Positions 44,753 to 56,100 of a DNA stretch of 64,000 bases are shown here, in pieces. Both the position numbers and the translations under genes were made by a program. The stretch comes from Occultella glacieicola. Lineage in GTDB: Bacteria; Actinomycetota; Actinomycetes; Actinomycetales; Beutenbergiaceae. The notes below the pieces were generated by a model. That model saw only the letters and a program-made list of their open reading frames with translations. It searched no databases and was not told the origin of the DNA. The first letter of the stretch is position 1. Each line of letters starts with the position of its first letter. Location of the stretch: NCBI RefSeq assembly GCF_004353825.1, contig NZ_SMNA01000010.1, forward strand, positions 1-64,000, read 5' to 3'.

Positions 44753-45616
44753 GTGCAGACTGTATGGGGCGTGGCCACCGATGCCGGTGGGCGTCGCAAG
44801 GCGAACGAGGATTCCGTGCTGGCCACGCCGTCGGTTTTCCTCGTCGCCGATGGCATGGGCGGGCACGTCCATGGCGCGATGGCCTCGGGCGCGGTGGTGG
44901 CGGAGTTCTCCCGCTACGCCGACACGGTCCGGCCCGACGTGGAGGTGCAGCCCACCGACGTGCAGGCCGTGGTGCGCGCCGCCCAGCAGCGGATCCGGGC
45001 CTCGCTGTCGAACGTGCAGGAGTCCGTCGGTGACCATCCCGTCACCGCCGGTAGCACCGCCGCGGGGGCGATCCTCACCCGGCACGCCGACGCCCCGTAC
45101 TGGCTCGTGTTCAACGTGGGTGACTCGCGGGTGTACCGGTTCGCCGAGGGCGCGCTGACCCGGATCAGCGTGGACCACTCCGTAGTCCAGGAGTTGGTGG
45201 ACTCCGGTGCGATCACCGACGAGCAGGCCCGCACCCATCCGCAGCGGAACGTCATCACCCGGGCCGTGGGCAGCGGGATCGACGTCGAGCCCGACTTCTG
45301 GATGCTCTACGCCGGCACCGCCGAACGGCTGCTGCTGTGTTCCGACGGTCTCATCAACGAGCTGAGCGAGGACCGGATCGCCGGCGTGCTCGGCGGTGAC
45401 CTGGGCGCCCAGGACGCCGCGGCGGCGCTGCTGGCCGAGGCCATCGCCGGCGGTGCCCGGGACAACGTCTCGGTGATCGTCGTCGACCTGACCCCCGATC
45501 ACGAACTGCTGGCGACGACCGCCCCGCGCGAGGGCGCGAGCGAGCCCGGCGGCGCGGATGACACCGTGCCTCGGGAGCAGGGCGCCGGCGCGGACCGGAA
45601 CTGGTGGTGGGCGTGA
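44753..45616 (+). CDS. PP2C-family protein Ser/Thr phosphatase
   Basis: A metal-dependent phosphatase of 287 residues that removes phosphate from Ser/Thr. The metal motifs are complete: KANEDSV, VADGMGGH, NVGDSRVYR, LCSDGLINEL and GGARDNVSVIVVDL. GTG 44753 is preferred over the in-frame GTG 44747 because GAGGAG is then correctly spaced (5 bases). A TAGGAT box at 44709-44714 may be the promoter. It heads the FHA-kinase-giant-protein gene run and is the natural counterpart of the kinase at 47614; a short Ala/Glu-rich tail follows the domain. Confidence 0.92.
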   Translation: MQTVWGVATDAGGRRKANEDSVLATPSVFLVADGMGGHVHGAMASGAVVAEFSRYADTVRPDVEVQPTDVQAVVRAAQQRIRASLSNVQESVGDHPVTAGSTAAGAILTRHADAPYWLVFNVGDSRVYRFAEGALTRISVDHSVVQELVDSGAITDEQARTHPQRNVITRAVGSGIDVEPDFWMLYAGTAERLLLCSDGLINELSEDRIAGVLGGDLGAQDAAAALLAEAIAGGARDNVSVIVVDLTPDHELLATTAPREGASEPGGADDTVPREQGAGADRNWWWA

Positions 45617-47613
45617 GCCTCGAATACGTGCCGGGGGAGTGGACCGGTCTCGCGACCGGGACCGGGGTGGTGCTGCTCGCGCCGACGGTGCCGTCGGTGA
45701 CGGTGCAAGCCGTGTGGGACGCGCTCGCCGGTGGCCGCCCGATCACGCAGTGGCTCGAGATCATCGCCGGCGGCGGTATCTCGTCGCTTCCCGCGTTCGC
45801 CCTCGTGGAACGCACGCCCGACGGCGTCCGGGTACTTCTGCGGGGCGACGTGGTCGTCGACGTGGATGGCACCGAGGTGGCCGCGCGCGGCATGAGCACG
45901 TGGCGCGAGGAACTGGTCCGGGCGACCACGGACATCGTGGTGCGCACCCCCGCCGCGTTCGGTGCGGACGGTGAGGCGTGGCCGCTGCTCGGCGGAGTCG
46001 TCCGAGCGGCCCGGATCCGCATGGACCTGGCCGACGCGGCACCGATCGCCTCCGGGGCGTCCGGCGCGGCGGTGGCCGCTTCCGCGGAAGCGGCGGCTGC
46101 GGCCGAACCGATGGCGACCGAACCGGCGACTGCGGCCGAGCCGGTCCGAGCTGAGCCGGCTCCGGAGCCGCCCGACGACGATTCGCTCGCCTCGGCGCAG
46201 CCGGTCGACGTCTTCGAGGAGGCCGGGTTCGGCCCGGCCGGCGGCGGGGCCGAGGCGGCGGATCAGGGCGACGAGGATGAGGGTGCTTCCGCGGAGGCGC
46301 CGGTGTCGGAGCCCGAGGGTGACGATGCTCCCGCGGAGGCGCCGGTGTCGGAGCCCGAGGGTGACGATGCTCCCGCGGAGGCGCCGGTGCCGGGTCCCGA
46401 GAGCGACGATGCTGCCGCGGAGGCACCTGTACCTGGGCCCGACGGTGACGATGCTTCCGCGGAAGCACCCGTGCCCGAGAGTGAGGTCGCTTCCGCGGAA
46501 GCGTCGGTGGCGGAGCCCGTGGGAGGGGATGCTTCCGCTGAAGCGCCCGCGCCCGCCGACGGCAGCGACGCCGACCCGCTCGAGCACGAGACCTACGTGG
46601 GCCCGGTTCCGGACATCGCGGCGCCCGGGGCGATCGAGTCGGGTGCGCCCGACGGGCCCGAACAGCACGACCCCGACCGCGGTGTGCCCGAGCACGATGT
46701 CCCCGAGCACGATGTCCCCGAGCACGGCGGCCCTGTACCCGGCGGCTCCGCACCCGAGCCGCCAGCGGACGAGAACCCCGAGCCCGAGGTTCCCGAGCCA
46801 GGCATCTCCGAGCCCGAGGTCGCCGAGCCCGAGGCCCCCGCCGCCCCCGAGGACCCGGCGACCGACGCCCCGCCGCCACCCACCCCGGTGCCGCCGCAAC
46901 CACCGGCCGGCACCCCGACCGCGGAGTACGAACAGGTCGGACCGGTCAGCAGCGGGCTGATCGACTCGCTCCCCTGGAACATGCCGAACGCCCGCGAAGC
47001 GGACGCAGCGGCGCAGCCGCCGGCGCCCAGCCCGGTCCCCACGTTCGACCCGCCGTCCGAGCGGGACTCCGCTCCGCCGTCGTCCGCCGGTGACGCCGAG
47101 ATCGAGGGCGACCATGACGGCGAGACGATCCTGGTCTCCCACCTGCGCACCGCCTACGCCCAGGACGCCGCCGACGCGGTACCCGACCAGCCGCCGTCGG
47201 CCACGATCGTGCCCGGCGTCGCCGACGACGCGCTGTACGACGAACCCCGCCCGATGATCATGCTCGGGGTCTCCAGCGGCCCGCGGGTACCGCTCGACCG
47301 GGTCGTCCTGATCGGGCGGGCACCGGAGTCCTCGCGGTTCGCGGGATCGCTGATGCCGCGCCTGGTGACCGTCCCGAGCCCGCAGCAGGACATCTCCCGC
47401 ACCCACGTCGAGGTCCGCCTGGAGGGCGACCATGTGGTGGTCACGGACCTGCGGTCCACGAACGGCACGCTGGTCGCCGTGCCCGGCAACGACCCGCGCC
47501 GGCTGCACCCGGGCGAGGGCGTGCCGGTCCCGGTGGGCTCCCTGATCGACCTCGGCGACGGCATCACCATCTCCGTCGAGAGTGCCGGTCGGGCCCACGG
47601 ACAGGGCCACTAG
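45613..47613 (+). CDS. FHA-domain protein with long acidic repeat linker
   Basis: A 666-residue protein starting at GTG 45613, which overlaps the phosphatase stop (GTG 45604 is the alternative). Residues 1-140 form a globular domain of unknown family (LEYVPGEWTGLATGTGVVLL). Residues about 145-490 are Ala/Pro/Glu/Asp-rich, including seven roughly 14-residue acidic repeats. The C-terminal FHA domain, about residues 555-650, has LIGRAPESS, DISRTHVEV and DLRSTNGTLV with the phosphothreonine-binding Arg, Ser and His. It is expected to bind a partner phosphorylated by the adjacent kinase. Cytosolic; no signal peptide. Confidence 0.85.
   Translation: MSLEYVPGEWTGLATGTGVVLLAPTVPSVTVQAVWDALAGGRPITQWLEIIAGGGISSLPAFALVERTPDGVRVLLRGDVVVDVDGTEVAARGMSTWREELVRATTDIVVRTPAAFGADGEAWPLLGGVVRAARIRMDLADAAPIASGASGAAVAASAEAAAAAEPMATEPATAAEPVRAEPAPEPPDDDSLASAQPVDVFEEAGFGPAGGGAEAADQGDEDEGASAEAPVSEPEGDDAPAEAPVSEPEGDDAPAEAPVPGPESDDAAAEAPVPGPDGDDASAEAPVPESEVASAEASVAEPVGGDASAEAPAPADGSDADPLEHETYVGPVPDIAAPGAIESGAPDGPEQHDPDRGVPEHDVPEHDVPEHGGPVPGGSAPEPPADENPEPEVPEPGISEPEVAEPEAPAAPEDPATDAPPPPTPVPPQPPAGTPTAEYEQVGPVSSGLIDSLPWNMPNAREADAAAQPPAPSPVPTFDPPSERDSAPPSSAGDAEIEGDHDGETILVSHLRTAYAQDAADAVPDQPPSATIVPGVADDALYDEPRPMIMLGVSSGPRVPLDRVVLIGRAPESSRFAGSLMPRLVTVPSPQQDISRTHVEVRLEGDHVVVTDLRSTNGTLVAVPGNDPRRLHPGEGVPVPVGSLIDLGDGITISVESAGRAHGQGH
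46288..46560 (+). repeat. 42-base coding repeats in the FHA gene linker
   Basis: Seven units start at 46288, 46330, 46372, 46414, 46456, 46492 and 46534; most are 42 bases, encoding variants of AEAPVSEPEGDDAP. The first two units are nearly identical at DNA level, so the array could expand or shrink by slippage. Confidence 0.8.
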
Positions 47614-49260
47614 GTGGCGGGCCGCCGGCCGCCGTCGCCACCTCCCGAGATCGCGGGCTACACCCACGAACGCCTGGTCGGCTCGGGTGGCTTCGCCGAC
47701 GTCTTCCTCTACACCCAGCACCTGCCGCGCCGGCCTGTGGCGGTCAAGGTGATGCTCGCGCACGCCACCAGTCCGCAGGCACGCGAGCAGTTCGTGGCCG
47801 AGGCGAACGTGATGGCGCAGCTGTCCACGCACCCCTCGATCGTGACCATCTACCACGCGGACACCGCCCCCGACGCGCGCCCGTTCCTGGTGATGGAGTA
47901 CTGCCCGCGCCCGAACCTGTCGGTGCGCTACCGCACCGAGCGGATCGGGGTCGCCGAGGCGCTGCGGATCGGGGTCCGGCTCGCCGGTGCCATCGAGACC
48001 GCGCACCGGGCCGGGATCCTGCACCGTGACATCAAGCCCGCGAACGTGCTCACCACCGACTACGGGTGGCCCGCCCTGACCGACTTCGGCATCTCCGTGG
48101 CCACCGACGCGGTCGAGGAGACGGACACCATCGGCCTGTCGATCCCGTGGGCGGCGCCGGAATTCTTCTCCGAGGGCGCCGAGCGCGGCGTGGCCGGCGA
48201 CATCTACTCACTCAGCGCCACGATCTACACCCTGCTCGCAGGGCGGTCGCCGTTCGAACGCGAGGGCGGCCCGAACGGCGCCCTGGACCTGATCACGCGG
48301 ATCGAGCGGGACCCGGTGCCGGTGATCGGCCGCGACGACGTCCCCGACTCCCTGAGCCAGGTCCTGGCCCGCGGCATGGCCAAGGCGGCGCGCGACCGGT
48401 ACGCCACCGCCGCCGACCTGGCCCGGGCGATCCAGCGGGTCGAGCAGGAGTTGCGGCTCTCGCAGACCAGCCTGGACGTGCCGGACACGTCCTGGATCCA
48501 CGTGCCGGAGAACGTCGGCGAGGACCTGCGCACCCGGGCCCGCTCGGTCGTCACGGTCGCCCCGGAGGCCCCGCCGACCACGGGCGACCCACTGGCGGGG
48601 GAACGCACGGTGCTGCGTCCGCAGGTGGTCCCGCAGGCACCGCCCGACGGCGGAGCGCTCCGCCCGCAGGCCCCGCACCCGGGCGGGGGGCCGGGTGGGT
48701 ACGCCCCGGCGGGCGCGCCCGGTCAGCAGGGCGGCGGCCCCTCGGGGCTGGCGCCGCCCGGGACCGGGCCGTCGGCAAGCGAACCGGGCCACGGCGCTCC
48801 GGGCGGACCCGGCGGGGCGAGCGGACCGGGACCGCGCCGTCGGTGGCCCGTGTGGGCCGCCGTGGGTGGCGTGATCGCGGTCGTCGGCACCGGCGTCATC
48901 ATCGGCGCCCTGAACGCCCCGGACCCGCCCGAGCCGACGCCCACAGCGACCACGACGATGCCCCCGGACGACCCGAGCGCCGCCGCGCACCCGCCGGCGC
49001 CGGAGGACGTCAGCGGCACCCGGGATCCGGACGGGACCATCACGTTCAGCTGGGCGCCCGTCGAGGCCGACGCCGAGATCACCTACGTCTGGACCTACAC
49101 CCGGGGGGCTCCGGCGGAGGACTCCGGGGGGGCCCAGGAGACGTTCGGGGCGACGTCGGTGAACGTGCCCGATTCCGCGGACTATGTTTGTATCAGTGTG
49201 CTCTCGGTCTATACGGAGAGCCGTTCCGTTTCGAATGAGAGTGTTGAAGGATGCGCGTAG
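47614..49260 (+). CDS. Membrane Ser/Thr protein kinase with extracellular FN3-like domain
   Basis: A Hanks-type kinase of 548 residues; GTG follows the upstream stop directly. The kinase domain (residues about 14-275) has the glycine loop GSGGFADV, Lys45 in VAVKV, Glu63 in VAEANVM, HRDIKPAN with Asp139 and DFG with Asp157, so it should be active. Then a Pro/Gly-rich linker, one membrane helix (VWAAVGGVIAVVGTGVII, about residues 413-430) and a C-terminal extracellular domain with FSWAPVEADAEITYVW that resembles fibronectin III. It has no PASTA repeats. It sits between two FHA genes and the giant exported protein. Confidence 0.9.
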   Translation: MAGRRPPSPPPEIAGYTHERLVGSGGFADVFLYTQHLPRRPVAVKVMLAHATSPQAREQFVAEANVMAQLSTHPSIVTIYHADTAPDARPFLVMEYCPRPNLSVRYRTERIGVAEALRIGVRLAGAIETAHRAGILHRDIKPANVLTTDYGWPALTDFGISVATDAVEETDTIGLSIPWAAPEFFSEGAERGVAGDIYSLSATIYTLLAGRSPFEREGGPNGALDLITRIERDPVPVIGRDDVPDSLSQVLARGMAKAARDRYATAADLARAIQRVEQELRLSQTSLDVPDTSWIHVPENVGEDLRTRARSVVTVAPEAPPTTGDPLAGERTVLRPQVVPQAPPDGGALRPQAPHPGGGPGGYAPAGAPGQQGGGPSGLAPPGTGPSASEPGHGAPGGPGGASGPGPRRRWPVWAAVGGVIAVVGTGVIIGALNAPDPPEPTPTATTTMPPDDPSAAAHPPAPEDVSGTRDPDGTITFSWAPVEADAEITYVWTYTRGAPAEDSGGAQETFGATSVNVPDSADYVCISVLSVYTESRSVSNESVEGCA

Positions 49261-49285
49261 TTCGGCGCAACGAAGGGGGCCTTGG

Positions 49286-50026
49286 ATGAGCATGCAGGTC
49301 GAGTTCTGCGGCGAATGGTTCGGGGTCGAGGAGGACGACACCTTCCAGATCGGTCGTGAGGGGAACCTCGAGATCGACGACAACCCGTACCTGCACCGCC
49401 GGTTCCTGACGATCTCCCACCACGACGACCTCTGGTGGCTGGAGAACGTCGGCAGCCGGCTGTCCGCGACGGTCTCCGACTCCGACGGCAACATGCAGGC
49501 CTGGCTCGCCCCCGGGGCGCGGCTCCCGTTGGTGTTCGCGCACACCACGGTGTTGTTCACGGCCGGCCCGACCACCTACGAGCTGGGCATCGTCGGGGAC
49601 TCGCCGGCGTTCGAGTCCTCCACGCCGGAGCGCACCCAGGTCGGGGAGACCACCATCGGCCCGGTCACGCTCACCGACTCCCAGAAGCTGCTCATCATCG
49701 CGCTCGCCGAGCCGGTGCTGCGTGGCCGCGGCTCGACGGCGTCCATCCCCACCTCCGCGCAGGCTGCGGCCCGGCTCGGCTGGGTGATCACCCGGTTCAA
49801 CCGGAAGTTGGACAACGTCTGCGAGAAGCTCTCCCGGCACGGCGTTCGCGGGCTGCGCGGCGGGCAGCAGCAACTGGCAGTGAACCGGCGGGCGCGGCTC
49901 GTCGAACACGCCGTCGCGTCCCGGATCGTGGTGGCGGCGGACCTGGAACTCCTCGAGGCCAACGCCGAGGCGGCCGTCGCCGAGAAGGTGGAGAAGGAGA
50001 GCGCGAGCGCCGCCAGCGGCGCCTGA
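49286..50026 (+). CDS. FHA-like and winged-helix-like protein
   Basis: A 246-residue cytosolic protein from ATG 49286 (GAAGGGGG upstream). Residues about 1-95 look like an FHA beta-sandwich: FQIGREGNLEIDDNPYLHRR, then FLTISHHDDLWWLENVGSR, where Arg and His are in the expected spots. The second half (LTDSQKLLIIALAEPVL to SRHGVRGLRGG) looks like a winged-helix DNA-binding unit, ending in a Glu/Ala helix. It may turn kinase signalling into transcription or bind the kinase directly; that is inferred. It ends 143 bases before the giant gene. Confidence 0.7.
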   Translation: MSMQVEFCGEWFGVEEDDTFQIGREGNLEIDDNPYLHRRFLTISHHDDLWWLENVGSRLSATVSDSDGNMQAWLAPGARLPLVFAHTTVLFTAGPTTYELGIVGDSPAFESSTPERTQVGETTIGPVTLTDSQKLLIIALAEPVLRGRGSTASIPTSAQAAARLGWVITRFNRKLDNVCEKLSRHGVRGLRGGQQQLAVNRRARLVEHAVASRIVVAADLELLEANAEAAVAEKVEKESASAASGA

Positions 50027-50169
50027 TCGACCGGTCCGAGGGTCAGGTGTGGCCCATGTCGCATCAGTTGGTGCGATCTCACCATGGGCTCATTCAGGTG
50101 CGGCAGGTACCCTGACCCCGGGGACACGGCCGGTCCTCCACTTCATCCTGTAACTGCGGGGGCAGCATC

Positions 50170-53100
50170 TTGAGTCTGACGTCACGTCTGGCGCGCAACA
50201 AGCGCCGGATCGCGAGCGCCACCGTGATCTCCCTCGTGGTCGGCACGGTGGTCGCGCTCAGCCTCAACTACGAGGGCGTCGCCACGGCGGATGTCGAGCT
50301 CAACGACGGTGGCGTCTGGGTCTCGAACAACAACGATATCCTCGTCGGCCGGCTGAACTACCCGATCCAGGAGATCGACGCGAGCCTGGCCGGGCCGGGC
50401 TCGAACATCGACGTCCTGCAGCGCGAGGACGTGGTGTTCCTGCGCGACTTCAACTCCAACACGCTCCAGCGGGTCTCGACGGCGAACGTGGCCGTCAGCG
50501 GCGGCGTGGTGCAACTGCCGTCCGGTTCGGACATCGGCCTGGGTGACGACACGCTCGGGGTGCTCATCGAGGAGACCGGCGAGTACCGGGTCCTCGGCCT
50601 GGATCAGCTCGGCGTCCTCGAGGAGTCGACCGAGGACCCGACCGCCGTGCTCGGTGAGGGCGCCGTGCAGGCCGTGGCCGACGACGGCACCGCCTACGGT
50701 CTGGACGTCCTCGACGGCACCCTGTCCACGTTCACGCCGCAGGGCCGCGCCGCCGGTGACGAGCCCGAGACCGCCGAGCTCGACCCCGAGCTCCTCAGCG
50801 GCGCCGAGGTGCAGATGACCGTGGTCGGCGACGCCCCGGTGATCCTCGCCTACACCGAGGAGGACGACAGCCTGCACCTGCTGCAGCCGGGCCGCGACGC
50901 CGTCGACCTCTCCGGCCTCGAGCTCGACGCCGCGAGCGCGACCCTGCAGAGCGTCAGCCCGAACGGCGACACCGTGGCCCTGGCCACCACCGACGCCCTG
51001 GTGCGGGTGCCGCTCGGCGGGGGCGACCCGCAGGTGGTACCGGTGGAGAACCCCGGTCAGCCGGCCGCGCCGATGCAGATCTCCGGATGCACCCACGGTG
51101 CCTGGGCCGGCGGGCCCGCCTCGTACCTGCGCCTGTGCGGCGACACCGACCCGGTCGACCTCCCGGTCTCCGAGGCCACCGGCGGCGAGCTGAAGTTCCG
51201 CACCAACCGCGGCAACGTCGTCCTCAACGAACTGTCCTCCGGCAACTCCTGGATGATCGAGGACGCCCTCATCCTGGTGGACAACTGGGAGGACGTCACC
51301 CCTCCGCAGGACGAGGAGGAGGAAGAGGAGGAGTCCCAGGACCTCGAGCAGCAGGAGGTGCCGCTGGACCGGGAGGCCGAGAACCGACCGCCGACGGCGC
51401 AACCGGACTCGATCGGGCTGCGTGCCGGCGCGACCGTGGTGCTGCCGGTCCTGGACAACGACTCCGACCCCGACGGCGACCTGCTCATCGCCTCGGCGTT
51501 CGACGCCGTCCCGGAGACGTTCGGCACCGTCGAGGCGATCCTCGGCGGGCGGGCCCTGCAGATCCGGGTGGCCGAGGATGCGAGTGGCTCCGCGAACTTC
51601 AGCTACACCGCGGACGACGGCCGTGGCGGCACCGACACCGCCACGGTCGACCTCACCGTGCTCCCGAACTCGGTCAACGAACCGCCCGAGCAGCTGCGTG
51701 ACATCACGGCGCGGGTGGCCGCCGGTCAGAGCGTCACGGTGAACGTCATGAACGACGTCCGTGACCCCGAGGGCGACTCGATGTTCGTCGAGGGCACCGC
51801 CGAGGCCGCCGGTCTGGTGGTCCTCGCCAACCCGAACGGGTCGGTCACGATCACCGATCCCGGCCTGGCGACCGGGATCAAGGAGGTCATCGTCCTGCTC
51901 AGCGACGGCCGGGACGTGGCCGAGGTGACCCTGCAGATCGAGGTGCTGCCGGACGCGCCGGCCGCGCCGCAGGCGGTCTTCGACTTCGCGACCGCGTTCG
52001 TGGACGAGACCATCACGGTCGAGCCGCTCACGAACGACCTCGACCCGAACAACCGCCCGCTGCGGATGTCCAACGTGACCGCGGACAACGGCGGCCCGGA
52101 GATCGTGCCGGACATGGACGGCGGCACGTTCACGTTCACCGCGCAAGCCGCGGGGGACTACTACCTCACCTACATCCTCGCCGACGACGACGGCCAGCAG
52201 TCCACCGGGCTGATCCGTGTGAACGTGCGGGCCAAACAGGAGACGCCGCCGGTCGCGGTCGCCGATACCGCGCTGCTGCCGCCGCTCGGCTCGGTCCTGG
52301 TCGACGTGCTGCAGAACGACTCCGACCCGAACGGTGGGGTGCTCGCCGTCCAGCAGATCGACGTCCCGGACATCCCGGGTCTGCAGGTCGCCGTGCTCGA
52401 GCACCGGATCCTGCGGATCACCGCCACCCGCACGGTGAGCCAGCCGTTCACCATCAACTACACGGTCTCCAACGGGCTCGCGAGCGCGCCCGGTCAGGTC
52501 CAGGTGCTCCCGATGACCGGGGCCGAGGCCTCCCAGCCCCCGGTCGCCGAGGAGGACGTGGCCCGGGTCCGTGCCGGTGACCACGTGACCATCCCGGTCC
52601 TGGCCAACGACACCCACCCGAACGGGCTCACCTTCGAACTCTCCCCGGAGCTGGAGGAGGCCCCGGCGGAGGGTCAGGGTCTGATGTTCGTGGCCGGCGA
52701 CGTGGTCCGGTTCCAGGCGCCGGCGGAGGCCGGCACGGTGACCGCGGTCTACTCGATCGTCGACGAGGCCGGCCGGGTCGGCTCGGCCCGGATCACCATC
52801 TATGTCCAGGCCCGCTCCGACGACGCGAACGCCCCGCCGGTGCCGCAGCCCGTGGAGACCCGTTCGTTCGCAGGGGAGCGGATCCGGATCCCGATCAACA
52901 CCTACGGCATCGACCCGGACGGCGACTCGGTGCAGCTTCTCGGCGTGGCCGAGGGCCCGCAGCTCGGTCGGATCGTGGCGACCGGGCCGACGTACCTCGA
53001 CTATCAGGCGTACGTCGACGAGGCCGGCACCGACACGTTCAGCTACACGGTCCGGGACCGGCTCGGCCTCGTCGCGACCGCCCCGATCACGGTCGGCGTG

Positions 53101-56100
53101 ATCCCGCCGCCGGACACGAACCGGGACCCGGTGGCGGTGCCGGACGAGATCACGGTGCGCCCGAGCCGCGCTCTGCAGACCGACCCCCTTGCGAACGACA
53201 CCGACCCCGACGGCGATCAGTTGTTCTTCGACGACCCCGCCTTCTCCGGCACGGGTGGGCTCGAGGTCTCCATCGAGGACGGGCAGGTCGCGTTCGAGTC
53301 CCCGGCCGAGGCCGGCACCTACATCGTCACGTACAACGTGACCGACCGGCACGGCGGCTCCGACACCGGTGCCCTCACCGTGATCGTCGACCCCGACCAC
53401 GCCCCGCAGCCCCCGATCGCCGTGGATGACGTGGTCCCCGCGAGCGCGATCCTCGGCGAGACGCTCGTGGACGTCGTGGTGCTGGAGAACGACACCGACC
53501 CGGACGGAAGCGTCGAGGACCTCGAAGTGAGCATCCCGGCCGGGAATGCCACCGCCCAGTCCGTCGGCAACAACGTGCGGATCGAGTTGACCGACAACCG
53601 CCAGGTGGTCACCTACCAGGTCACCGACCAGGACGGGTTGAGTTCCTACGCGTTCATCGACGTGCCCGGCCTGCTCGACACCGGCCCGGTGCTGAACCCG
53701 GACGCACCACCGATCGAGGTGCTGGCCGGGGAGTCGGTCGAACTGCCGCTCGAGGACTACGTGGTCGCACTCAGCGGTCAGCCGGTGCAGCTCGCGGACA
53801 CCACGACCGTGCGGGCCACGAACTCCGACGGGTCGAACCCGGTCGTGGACGCGACCACACTGCAGTACACCTCGGACCCGGAGTACGTCGGCGCCGCCTC
53901 CCTGACCTTCGAGGTCACCGACGCCCCGGACATCAACGCCGACGGCATCCTGACGTCCGTGCTCACCCTGGACATCACGGTGACCTCGGACGAGAACAAG
54001 CCACCGCGGGTGCGCGCCGGTTCGCTGTCCGCCGAGGCCGGCGGCGAGTCCGAGTCGCTCGACCTGTCCCGCCTGGCCGACGACCCCGACGGCGACCCCG
54101 GGCTCCTCGAGTACGAGATCGCCGACGAGGTGCCCGGCTTCGACGTCGAGATCACCGACGACGTCATCCTCACCGTCAGCGCCCACGAGGACACCGCCAA
54201 GGGCACCGCCGAGGACCTGATCATCAACGTCACCGACGGCGAGAGCGACCCGGTCCCGCTGACCGTCACCCTGACGGCCACCGGGAGCACCCGGGAGCTC
54301 ATCGTCGCGAACAACGACGACGCCGGCGACATCCACCAGGGCGAATCCACGACCGTGGACGTGCTGGCGAACGACTCCAACCCGTTCCCGGACTCCGAGC
54401 GCACCATCCTCAGCGCGCAGATCGTCCAGGGCAGCGGCACCGCTGCCGTCTCCGGCGACCAGGTGACGATCACCCCGGCGCCGGAGTACAACGGGCGGCT
54501 GCTCGCCAGCTACACCGTGGTGGACGTGACCGGTGACCCCGACCGCGTGGTCGAGGCCCAGATCAGCGCCGCCGTGCTCGGCCGCCCGGACCCGCCGTAC
54601 GTGCCCCTGGTGGGCTCGGAGGGCAACCGTGAGGTGGTGCTGTCCTGGACCGCACCGAACGACAACGGTGCGCCGATCACCGGCTATACCGTGTCCGGTG
54701 GCGGCGTCAGCCAGCAGTGCGCGACCACCACCTGCACCATCGGCGGCCTGACGAACGGGAACGTGTACTCGTTCACGGTGACGGCGACCAACGAGGTCGG
54801 CGAGTCCGACCCGAGCCCCGCCTCGCGGGAGGCGATCCCGGACGTGAAGCCGCAGGCACCCGCACCGCCGACGCTGGAGTTCGGCGACGGCGAACTGGCC
54901 GTCAACTGGACCCCGCCGGTCAACGAGGGCACGCCGATCACGAGCTACGACGTGCAGATCTCGCCGGCGACCGGCGGCACCAGCCAGCAGTCGGTGACCG
55001 GCACCTCGATGACCTGGACCGGCCTGACGAACGGCCAGACCTACACGTTCCGGGTCCGCGCCATCAACGACGCACCCGAGCCCGGTGACTGGTCCGGCTG
55101 GTCCCAGGGGGAGTACCCCTCGGGCCCGCCGCTGCAGCCCGCCGCCCCGCAGGCGAACCGCGTCGACGACCCGGACGGTCGCCGGCTCACGGTGAGCTGG
55201 AGCCCGCCGAACAACAACGGTGACGCGATCAGCGCGTACTACCTGACCGTGATCCAGGACGGCGCGCCTGCAGCACCGATCACCCTCTCGGGCAGCGTGA
55301 CGTCCCGCGAGGTGCAGGTCGAGAACGGCCACGACTACCGGTTCACGGTGGTAGCGGAGAACCGGTCCGGCCGCTCGCCGGCATCGGGGCCGTCGAACCA
55401 GGTGCGTTCGTTCGGGCAGCCCGGTCAGGTGACCGGGGTGAGCGCGGCGCCGACCGGCGCCGACCAGCGGGCGACCGTGGGCTACTCCGCACCGGCGAGC
55501 AACGGCCAGGCCATCTCCCGGTACGAGTACAGCCTCTCCGGCGGCGGCGCCCAGTCGCTGCCGAGCAGCGGCACGATCAGCACCCCCGGTGCGGACGGTA
55601 CCTCCTACACGGTGCGGGTCCGGGCCTGCAACACCTACTGCGGGCCGTGGAGCGCGGCCTCGGCGTCGTTCTCGACGTACGGCCCGCCCAGCGCTTCGGG
55701 CGTGGACATCTCGTCGTCGGCCAACGGCCGACAGGTGTCCTTCTCCTGGACCGCTCCGGCCAGCAATAACGGCGCGAACATCACCGCGACCCGGTGGCGG
55801 ATCGACGGCGGCGGCTGGACCGTCGTGAACGGACGCACCGGGAACGCCTCGACCGGCGGCAACTGGGAGCAGAACCACACCATCGACGTCCAGGTGCGGA
55901 ACCAGCATGGTCAGTGGAGCTCGGGGAGTGCGTCCCGGACCGAACGGGCCGAGGAGGACCCGACGCCACCGCAGCCACCGCCAGTCGTCATCGGCGCCGA
56001 CCGCGGTGCCGGTGCGACCTGTGACGGCGGCGGGAGTTGTGCGCACGTGGTGCTCACCTACCAGAACCTGCCCGCCGTGTCCGGTGGCTACCACGCGGTA

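Noticed and set aside
45499-48024. An 841-codon minus-strand open frame over the FHA and kinase genes
   Set aside because: It includes a repeat-derived low-complexity part and no recognisable domain; the plus frames encode FHA and kinase motifs.
50182-56094. A 1,970-codon open frame on the minus strand opposite the giant protein gene
   Set aside because: It mirrors the plus-strand gene and arises from the GC-rich third codon positions. Its translation is Val/Arg/Gly/Asp-rich with no domains, whereas the plus frame has clear repeated motifs and coupled neighbours.
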